From: Micromonospora yangpuensis
GTDB taxonomy: Bacteria; Actinomycetota; Actinomycetes; Mycobacteriales; Micromonosporaceae
DNA: 64,000 nucleotides
Assembly: GCF_900091615.1 (NCBI RefSeq)
Contig: NZ_FMIA01000002.1
Span: 1,116,001 to 1,180,000, forward strand
Direction: 5' to 3'
Part shown: piece by piece, positions 56,184 to 64,000 of the stretch
Position numbering within the stretch: the stretch's first letter is position 1
Layout of the letters: the number at the start of each line of letters is the position of its first letter
Translations under genes and position numbers: made by a program
The notes under the pieces: generated by a model
Told to the model about the DNA's origin: nothing
The model's input: the letters and a program-made list of their open reading frames with translations, nothing else
The model's database searches: none

Positions 56184-57715
56184 CTGAGACTCGAACTGCG
56201 CGGCATCACCAAGCGGTTCGGTGACCTGGTCGCCAACGACCACATCGACCTGACGGTGGAGCCAGGAGAGATCCACGCCCTGCTCGGCGAGAACGGCGCG
56301 GGCAAGTCCACCCTGATGAACGTGCTCTACGGGCTCTACCAGCCGGACGAGGGCGAGATCCTGGTCGACGGGAAGGCGCTGAGCCTCAAGGGTCCCGCCG
56401 ACGCGATCGCGGCCGGCATCGGCATGGTGCACCAGCACTTCATGCTGGTACCGGTCTTCACCGTCACCGAGAACATCATGCTCGGTGCCGAGCAGGTCCG
56501 GGGCGGCGTCGCCGGGTTCCTCGACCGGCGGCGGGCCCGCCGCGAGGTCGCCGAGGTCTCCGAGCGGTACAACCTGCGGGTCGACCCGGACGCGGTGATC
56601 GAGGACCTGCCGGTCGGCATCCAGCAGCGGGTGGAGATCGTCAAGGCGCTCACCCGCGACGTCGACCTGCTTATCCTCGACGAGCCGACGGCGGTGCTCA
56701 CCCCGCAGGAGACCGAGGAGCTGCTGACCGTGATGCGGTCGCTCAAGGCCGCCGGCAAGTCGATCGTCTTCATCACCCACAAGCTCGGCGAGGTCAAGGC
56801 GATCGCCGACCGGATCACCGTGATCCGGCGCGGCCGGACCGTCGGCACCGCCTCCCCCGAGGCGAGCCGGGACGAGCTGGCCGCGCTGATGGTCGGGCGC
56901 AGCGTCCGGCTCACCGTGGACAAGCAGCCGGCCGCCCCGGGCCGGCCGATGCTGGAGGTCTCCGGCCTGGTCGTCGACGACGACCGGCAGGTCCGCGCGG
57001 TGGACGGCGTCGACCTGACCGTACGCGCCGGTGAGGTGCTCGGCGTGGCGGGTGTGCAGGGCAACGGCCAGACCGAGCTGATCGAGGCGGTGATGGGCCT
57101 GCGGCCGGTGCTCGCCGGCACGATCAGCCTGGACGGGCAACCGGTCGCCGGCTGGTCGACCAAGAAGGTGCTCCGCGCCGGGGTCGGCTACGTGCCGGAG
57201 GACCGCAGCGTCGACGGGCTGGTCAAGGAGTTCACCGTCGCCGAGAACCTGGTGCTGGACATCTACGACCAGCCGCCGTTCGGCCGGGGGCTGGCGCTGC
57301 GGCCGGAGGCGATCGCCAGCTCGGCCAAGGAACGGATCGACCAGTTCGACGTGCGTACCTCCTCGGCCGACGCGCCGGTGGGCACCCTCTCCGGCGGCAA
57401 CCAACAGAAGGTGATCGTCGCCCGGGAGCTGTCCCGCCCGTTGAAGCTCTTCATCGCCGCCCAGCCGACCCGGGGCGTCGACGTCGGCTCGATCGAGTTC
57501 ATCCACAGCCGGGTCATCCGGGAACGCGACGTCGGCACCGCCGTACTGGTGGTCTCCAGCGAGCTGGACGAGGTGATCGGGTTGGCCGACCGGATCGCGG
57601 TGATGTACCGCGGCCGGATCATCGGCGTGGTCGGCCCGGACACCCCCCGTGAGGAGATCGGCCTGCTGATGGCCGGCATCACCCCCGACACCACCGGGAC
57701 CAGCGAGGACGAGGC

Positions 57716-57719
<4 letters not shown>
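56184..57719 (+). CDS. Nucleoside ABC transporter ATPase, two cassettes, CTG start
   Basis: The 511-residue product has two ABC cassettes in the ribose/nucleoside style: [50 protein letters not shown], then [18 protein letters not shown] and [19 protein letters not shown]. The first in-frame ATG/GTG/TTG is at 56256, but a start there removes [20 protein letters not shown], which contains the first strand and the conserved aromatic A-loop residue. A CTG at 56184 lies exactly five bases after a perfect GGAGG, so it is the likely start. In the second cassette the Walker B carboxylates are degenerate ([12 protein letters not shown]). The gene overlaps the next by ATGA. Confidence 0.9.
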
Positions 57720-59037
<1,318 letters not shown>

Positions 59038-59041
<4 letters not shown>

Positions 59042-60327
59042 CCAACATGTCCACCATGGCTGTCGAAGACGTCGCGGTCGCACCTGTCGACGCGGGGTTC
59101 TGGACGCGTACCCGCAAGGTCGGCCTGGTGCTGGTCGCGCTCGGCCTGCTCGGCGCGGTGCTGTTCGGGGCGCTCGCCACCGGCGAGCAGGCCCGGTTCA
59201 CCCTCAGCGAGGACTCCGCCGGGGCCGCGCTCTCCATCCACGGTACGGTCGGCGCGGTCGCGTTCGGACTCGTCGCCCTGCTCGCCGGGGTGGCGATGCT
59301 GGCCGGCCTGCCGAAGCGCTGGTTCACCCTGGTGCTCGGGGTCGGGCTGGTCGCCTTCGTGCTCTCCTTCCTCTGCTGGCAGGTCTCGGACGCGCCGCCG
59401 GGGCAGAACTTCATGCCGCTCGTCAACATCCTGCGCGGCACCTTCGTCCTGGCCCTGCCGCTGATCTTCGGTGCGCTGGCCGGGGTGCTCTGCGAACGCT
59501 CCGGCGTGGTCAACGTGGCCATCGAGGGGCAGTTGCTGATGGGGGCGTTCAGCGGGGCGCTCTTCGGCAGCATCAGCGGCAGCGTCTGGGTGGGCCTGGT
59601 CGCGGCGGCGATCGGCGGCGCGACCATCTCGTTGCTGCTGGCCGTCTTCGCCATCCGCTACCTGGTCGACCAGGTGGTCATCGGCATCGTGCTGAACCTG
59701 CTGGCGGTCGGCGTCACCGGCTTCCTCTACGAGCGGCTGATGCAGACCGAGGCGGACCGCTACAACAGCGCTCCCCGGTTCGGCAACTGGGAGATCCCGC
59801 TGCTGTCCGACATCCCGCTGCTCGGTCCGGCGCTGTTCCAGGGCAACATCTTCCTCTACCTGGGTCTGCTGCTGGTGCTGGTGCTGCACGTCGGGCTCTT
59901 CCGGACCCGGTGGGGGCTGCGGACCCGGGCGGTCGGCGAGCACCCCACCGCCGCCGACACCCTCGGCGTCAAGGTGCTCCGGCTGCGCTACCTCAACGTG
60001 CTGCTGGCCGGGGTGGTCGCCGGCATCGGCGGGGCCTCGTACACCCTGGCGCTCTACTCGTTCACCAAGAACATGATCGGCGGTAAGGGCTTCATCGCCC
60101 TGGCCGCGCTGATCTTCGGCCGGTGGAGCCCGACCGGGGCGCTGCTCGCCGCGCTCTTCTTCGGCTTCGCCGACCAGCTCGGCACCTACCTCGGCGCGAT
60201 CAACAGCATCATTCCCAGCCAGTTCCTGGCCATGCTGCCGTACCTGGCGACGATCCTGGCGGTGGCGGGCCTGGTCGGTCGGGTCCGGGCACCCGCGGCC
60301 GACGGCAAGCCGTACATCAAGGGCTGA
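59038..60327 (+). CDS. Nucleoside ABC transporter permease 2
   Basis: The 429-residue product matches the second permease of the same system: LAGVLCERSGVVNVAIEGQL, LVDQVVIGIVLNLLAVG, RAVGEHPTAADTLGVKVLRL and a closing helix bundle. It carries about 120 extra N-terminal residues containing three to four helices before the conserved core. The GTG at 59038 overlaps the preceding stop (GTGA). An ATG at 59047 is possible. Confidence 0.93.
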
Positions 60328-60341
60328 GTGGGGGACCGGAC

Positions 60342-61049
60342 GTGACGGAGATCGACTGGGGGCGGCTGCGCGCCGCGGCCACCGAGGTGATGCGGCACGC
60401 CTACGTGCCGTACTCGAAGTTCCCGGTCGGGGCGGCGGCCCTGGTCGACGACGGCCGGATCGTGGTGGGCTGCAACGTCGAGAACGCCGCGTACGGGGTG
60501 GTGCTCTGCGCCGAGTGCGGGGTGGTCTCCGCGCTGCACGCCACCGGGGGTGGCCGGCTGGTCGCCCTCTCCTGCGTCGACGCCACCGGTGAGCCGCTGA
60601 TGCCCTGCGGCCGGTGCCGGCAGCTGCTCTGGGAGCAGGGCGGCCCGGAGTGCCTGATCGAGTCGGCAGGCGGGCCGCTGCGGATGGCCGAACTGCTGCC
60701 GCACGCCTTCGACGTGGCCGACCTGGAGGCGGTGACCGGGGAACATCCGGTGCCGGTGGTGCCGGACCGGCTGGCCGCCTGGCGGGGCCGGGGCACGGTC
60801 TTCGTCCACCCCGACCTCTCCGCCGGTCAGCAGGTCTGGACGGCCTACTGGGAACGCTCCGCCGGGGACACCGAGGGCGCCGAGACCGGGGTACTGGAGG
60901 AGGGGCCGAGCTGGGCGGCCTCGGACGAGGCGATCGAGTGGGGACTGGCGCGTACGCCCCGGGTGGTCGTGGTGGACGCGGCAGGGACGATCTTCTGGGC
61001 GGGCGAGGGTGAGCCGCCGATGGAGATCCCGGTTCGGTGGGGTGGCTGA
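60342..61049 (+). CDS. cdd: Cytidine deaminase with an extra C-terminal region
   Basis: Cdd converts cytidine and deoxycytidine to uridines for salvage. Residues 1-130 contain CNVENAAYGVVLCAECG (zinc Cys56, catalytic Glu58) and MPCGRCRQLL (Cys89, Cys92), the tetrameric Cdd fold. The protein is 235 residues, about 100 more than usual. The extension (WRGRGTVFVHPDLSAGQQVW to PPMEIPVRWGG) has its own mixed composition and no family I recognise. The GTG at 60342 lies 14 bases after the permease stop. deoA follows 7 bases later, so uptake and salvage are co-transcribed. Confidence 0.92.
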   Translation: MTEIDWGRLRAAATEVMRHAYVPYSKFPVGAAALVDDGRIVVGCNVENAAYGVVLCAECGVVSALHATGGGRLVALSCVDATGEPLMPCGRCRQLLWEQGGPECLIESAGGPLRMAELLPHAFDVADLEAVTGEHPVPVVPDRLAAWRGRGTVFVHPDLSAGQQVWTAYWERSAGDTEGAETGVLEEGPSWAASDEAIEWGLARTPRVVVVDAAGTIFWAGEGEPPMEIPVRWGG

Positions 61050-61056
61050 GGTAGTG

Positions 61057-62337
61057 ATGGGTACTTTTGCGGCGGTCGACGTCATCCGGGCCAAGCGCGA
61101 CGGCGGGGTGCTCTCCGACGGGCAGATCGACTGGGTGGTGGACGCGTACACCCGGGGGGTGGTCGCCGACGAGCAGATGTCGGCGCTGGCGATGGCGATC
61201 CTGCTCAACGGCATGACCGGGCCGGAGATCGCCAGGTGGACCGCCGCGATGATCGCCAGTGGGGAGCGGTTGGACCTCTCCACGGTGCCGCGCCCCACCG
61301 TGGACAAGCACTCCACCGGCGGCGTCGGTGACAAGATCACGTTGCCGTTGACCCCGCTGGTGGCCGCCTGCGGGGCCGCCGTGCCGCAGCTCTCCGGACG
61401 CGGGCTCGGCCACACCGGCGGCACGCTCGACAAACTGGAGTCGATTCCGGGCTGGCGGGCCACCCTGGGCAACGACGAGTTCCTCGCCCAGCTGCGCGAC
61501 CTCGGCGCGGTGATCTGCGCCGCCGGTGCGGGCCTCGCCCCCGCCGACCGCAAGCTGTACGCGTTGCGTGACGTCACCGGCACCGTCGAGGCGATCCCGC
61601 TGATCGCCAGCTCGATCATGAGCAAGAAGATCGCCGAGGGCACCGGCGCACTGGTGCTGGACGTCAAGGTCGGCTCCGGGGCGTTCATGAAGTCCGTGGC
61701 CGACGCCCGTGAGCTGGCCCGGACCATGGTGGAGCTGGGTGGCGCGCACGGCGTCCGGACCGTCGCCCTGCTCACCGAGATGTCCACCCCGCTCGGCCGG
61801 GCCGTCGGCAACGCCGTCGAGGTCGCCGAGTCGGTCGAGGTGCTGGCCGGAGGCGGCCCGCCCGACGTGGTGGAGCTGACCCTGGCGCTGGCCCGGGAGA
61901 TGCTCGACGCCGCCGGCCTGCCCGACGCCGACCCGGCCGCCGCGCTGGCCGACGGGCGGGCGATGGACAGCTGGCGGGCCATGGTCCGGGCCCAGGGCGG
62001 TGCCCCGGACGCCCCCCTGGCCAGCGCGAACGAGGTCGAGGTGGTACGCGCCGGAGCCGACGGGTACGTCGCCGCCGTCGACGCGTACGCCATCGGGGTG
62101 GCCGCGTGGCGGCTCGGTGCCGGCCGGGCCCGCAAGGAGGACCCGGTGGTCGCCGCCGCCGGGGTGGTGCTGCACAAGCGGCCGGGCGAGGCGGTGCGGG
62201 CCGGTGAACCGCTGTACGAGCTGCGCGCCGACGACGCCGGGCGGATACCCGCGGCGCTGGCCGAGGCGGCCGAGGCGGTCCGGATCTCGGCCACCGCGCC
62301 ACCGGTCGCACCGTTGGTCATCGAGCGGATCGACTGA
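61057..62337 (+). CDS. deoA: Pyrimidine (thymidine) phosphorylase
   Basis: DeoA releases the base from thymidine or uridine by phosphorolysis. The 426-residue product has VDKHSTGGVGDKITLPL (phosphate site), SGRGLGHTGGTLDKLESIPG (the family signature), SSIMSKKIAEGTGALVLDVK and a C-terminal alpha/beta domain (AVDAYAIGVAAWRLGAGRAR). The ATG at 61057 follows GAGGT. Earlier GTG codons at 61042 and 61054 are alternatives. Confidence 0.95.
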   Translation: MGTFAAVDVIRAKRDGGVLSDGQIDWVVDAYTRGVVADEQMSALAMAILLNGMTGPEIARWTAAMIASGERLDLSTVPRPTVDKHSTGGVGDKITLPLTPLVAACGAAVPQLSGRGLGHTGGTLDKLESIPGWRATLGNDEFLAQLRDLGAVICAAGAGLAPADRKLYALRDVTGTVEAIPLIASSIMSKKIAEGTGALVLDVKVGSGAFMKSVADARELARTMVELGGAHGVRTVALLTEMSTPLGRAVGNAVEVAESVEVLAGGGPPDVVELTLALAREMLDAAGLPDADPAAALADGRAMDSWRAMVRAQGGAPDAPLASANEVEVVRAGADGYVAAVDAYAIGVAAWRLGAGRARKEDPVVAAAGVVLHKRPGEAVRAGEPLYELRADDAGRIPAALAEAAEAVRISATAPPVAPLVIERID

Positions 62338-62371
62338 GCGGGGCGGCGTCGGTGCCGACCAGCTCAACGAC

Positions 62372-62377
62372 TATTCT
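62372..62377 (+). promoter_or_regulatory. -10 box of the DUF4272 gene
   Basis: TATTCT stands in the gap after deoA, 57 bases before the next start. Confidence 0.45.
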
Positions 62378-62434
62378 CCCTGGCCGGGGGGAACAGACCG
62401 GCGCCGGGACGACGTCAGACAGGGGTCTTCAGCC

Positions 62435-63115
62435 GTGACCGTACCTGCCCCCGACCCGCAGGCCGTCCGGGAGGCGAGCCTGGAGGAGCTGGAGCGGCTC
62501 CGGCTACCGCTGCCGCCCAGCCAGTTCCCGCTGGTGTGGGAGAGCGGCGACGAGATCGAGCTACGCCCCACCGGCGAGATCGAGGCCCGGATCGCGGTGC
62601 TGCACGTCATCCTGGCCCGCTGCTTCGGGATGCCGCCGCAGGCCGCGATGAGCTGGCTGCTCGGCTCGCACCTGGTCGACCTGGTCACCCCGCCGGAGTG
62701 GCAGTTCCTGATGGGCGGTCGGGGGGACCACCGCTCCTTCGTGCTGCACCACGACGCGCTCTTCTCGCTGGCCTGGGTGCTCGGCCTGACCAAGCAGCTC
62801 GACCCGACCCTGCCGGTCGACGAGCGGCTGGTGGAACGGCTGCCGCAGATCTCGGTGGGGGAGACCTTCGACCAGTGGCGGGGCCGGATCCTCGCCGCGC
62901 CGCAGCATCCGGCCGACGCCGCCGCCCTGCTCGACCTGCACTACTGCCTGGACTGGGCGTACCTGGAGTTGGAGAAGGCCGGCCGGGCGCTGCCCGGTCT
63001 GGTCGACGCGAACGCCATCGGCCAGCGCCGGTGGGCGCTGGAGTGGGCGGTGGTGCTGCGCGGCCCGTACCACGACGAGCCGCCCGGCTGGGAAGAGGTC
63101 GACCTCTCCACCTGA
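62435..63115 (+). CDS. DUF4272-family protein
   Basis: The 226-residue product has the pattern of DUF4272: RIAVLHVILARCFGMPPQAAM, SFVLHHDALFSLAWVLGLTK, LLDLHYCLDWAYLELEKAG and RRWALEWAVVLRG. It is cytoplasmic and of unknown function. The GTG at 62435 follows AGGGG at 9 bases. It has its own promoter and is followed by a terminator. Confidence 0.87.
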   Translation: MTVPAPDPQAVREASLEELERLRLPLPPSQFPLVWESGDEIELRPTGEIEARIAVLHVILARCFGMPPQAAMSWLLGSHLVDLVTPPEWQFLMGGRGDHRSFVLHHDALFSLAWVLGLTKQLDPTLPVDERLVERLPQISVGETFDQWRGRILAAPQHPADAAALLDLHYCLDWAYLELEKAGRALPGLVDANAIGQRRWALEWAVVLRGPYHDEPPGWEEVDLST

Positions 63116-63120
63116 GGGCT

Positions 63121-63144
63121 CCGGCCGGTGGGTGGCCCGGCCGG
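63121..63144. terminator. Terminator between convergent genes
   Basis: The self-complementary CCGGCCGG occurs at 63121-63128 and 63137-63144, forming an 8-bp stem with an eight-base loop. Confidence 0.6.
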
Positions 63145-64000
63145 TCAGCGGGGGCGGTGCACGCCGAGTCGGACGGCCAGGGTCACCGTGACCGGCTCGG
63201 GCCGGGTGGCGATCCGCTCGGCCAGCGCGCCCGGGTCGGTGTGCCAGGCGCTCGGGCCCATGCCGACCAGGGTGCCGACCTCGGCGTGGGTAAGGCTCAG
63301 CCGGCCGCGCAGCACCGTCGCGGCGACCTCGGTGAAGTGCCCGGCCAGGCTCCCGGCGACCCGGTCGGCCTTGGCCGGATCGACCCGGAGCAGCCCGAGC
63401 GCGTCGACCAGCTCGGTGAGATGGTCCTCGGCCGGCGTCACCACCAGCAGCCTGCCGTCGGTAGCCAGCACCCGACGGAACTCCGCGCCGTTGCGCGGGG
63501 CGAAGACGTTGAGCAGCACCGCGACGCAACCGTCGGCCAGCGGCAGCCGCTGCCAGGTGTCGACAAGCGCCGCCGCCGCGCGCGGATGCGCCCGCGCCGC
63601 CCGGCGCAGCGCCGGCTTCGACACGTCCAGGGTCAACCCCACGGCCCCGGGCAGCGCCGCCAGCACCGCCGCGAGGTGCCAGCCGGTCCCGCCCCCGGCA
63701 TCGACCACCAGCGGGTACGCCGCCCGCCCTGGCTCATCGGTGCGGTCCGGCGGTACGGCCTCGGTCCGTGCGGCCCCGGTCCGTACGGCCTCGGTCCGTG
63801 CGGCCCCGGTCCGCGTGCTGTCGGTCGGCTCGGTGGCGGCCAGCGTGGCGGTGCGGGCGGCGTCGGTCAGGGCGGTGGAGATCGCGGCGTAGTGGCCGGC
63901 GGCCAGGAAGTCGCTGCGGGCGGCCACCATCTCGGCGGTGTCCCCGACGTGTGGGGCCCGTCCGGCGAGCAGGTTGACGTAACCCTGCCGGGCCACGTCG
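63145..64000 (-). CDS. RlmA-type 23S rRNA (guanine-N1) methyltransferase, N-terminus beyond window
   Basis: The frame is open to the right edge. It begins with DVARQGYVNLLAGR, the segment that follows the N-terminal zinc finger in RlmA/TlrB enzymes, so about 30-40 residues are missing. SAM motif I is VVDAGGGTGWHLAAVL, followed by LTLDVSKPALRRAARAHP and LLVVTPAEDHLTELVDAL. RlmA(II) enzymes methylate G748 and can contribute to macrolide tolerance, but TlrB-like resistance is not established here. An insert with two copies of RTGAARTEAV (about 40 residues) precedes motif I. Confidence 0.88.
   Translation of the reverse strand, partial: DVARQGYVNLLAGRAPHVGDTAEMVAARSDFLAAGHYAAISTALTDAARTATLAATEPTDSTRTGAARTEAVRTGAARTEAVPPDRTDEPGRAAYPLVVDAGGGTGWHLAAVLAALPGAVGLTLDVSKPALRRAARAHPRAAAALVDTWQRLPLADGCVAVLLNVFAPRNGAEFRRVLATDGRLLVVTPAEDHLTELVDALGLLRVDPAKADRVAGSLAGHFTEVAATVLRGRLSLTHAEVGTLVGMGPSAWHTDPGALAERIATRPEPVTVTLAVRLGVHRPR
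63762..63826. repeat. Coding ~30-bp repeats in the rRNA methyltransferase gene
   Basis: GGTCCGTGCGGCCCCGGTCC and close variants repeat two to three times and encode the low-complexity RTGAARTEAV segment. Confidence 0.65.

Overview
This 64 kb window is chromosomal DNA from a high-GC actinomycete. GTG starts are frequent, several genes have a TANNNT box 6-8 bases before the start codon (leaderless transcripts), and one GC-rich intergenic palindrome occurs four times. The gene order pmt-rsmI-metG-tatD-rsmA-ispE-(ABC-F)-(TetR)-tRNA-Gln-glmU-prs-rplY-pth matches, from memory, the mycobacterial Rv1002c-Rv1019 neighbourhood, partly rearranged. The repeat style and the family set (WhiJ-like HTH/DUF397 pair, DUF4383 pair, Pmt) suggest Micromonosporaceae, most likely Micromonospora. 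The genus is an inference.

Layout. 1-5.3 kb: a partial membrane-anchored protein, a secreted copper polysaccharide monooxygenase with a CebR-like operator, an orphan protein, a proline-rich DUF4352 membrane protein and a phosphopantetheinyl transferase. 5.8-15 kb: protein O-mannosyltransferase, rsmI, metG and tatD with small insertions. 15-19.9 kb: a lineage-specific block where mycobacteria carry rpfB. It holds a minisatellite, an XRE/DUF397 pair, a small Cys protein and two paralogous two-domain proteins of unknown function. 20-34.4 kb: rsmA, ispE with an unusual leader, an ABC-F protein, two DUF4383 proteins, a TetR regulator, an HTH protein, tRNA-Gln, glmU, prs, rplY, pth and the sulfate-activation genes cysQ-cysD-cysN.

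34.4-42.2 kb: an orphan protein with four internal repeats, galE-galK, trpS, a 2H phosphoesterase and a YihY/BrkB membrane protein. 42.4-51.1 kb: a complete maltodextrin locus. It has an alpha-glucosidase, a LacI repressor and a malEFG-plus-amylase operon whose genes overlap. GCAAGA-type operators lie in both control regions. The transport ATPase is absent and is presumably a shared MsiK-type protein encoded elsewhere.

51-54.7 kb: a DUF305 protein, a secreted LVIVD-repeat protein with a CRP site and 11-bp direct repeats upstream, an HTH-only GntR protein and a small membrane protein. 54.8-62.3 kb: a nucleoside uptake and salvage operon (BMP lipoprotein, ATPase with a CTG start, two permeases, cytidine deaminase with an extra C-terminal region, pyrimidine phosphorylase). 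The window closes with a DUF4272 protein and a partial RlmA-type 23S rRNA methyltransferase.

The least explained parts are the orphan proteins with repeated helical or two-domain cores and proline-rich tails (2.1, 12.5, 17.3, 18.4 and 34.5 kb), the four-copy 51-bp palindromic element, a candidate small RNA at 5.5-5.7 kb, and the two-peptide, hairpin-containing leader in front of ispE.
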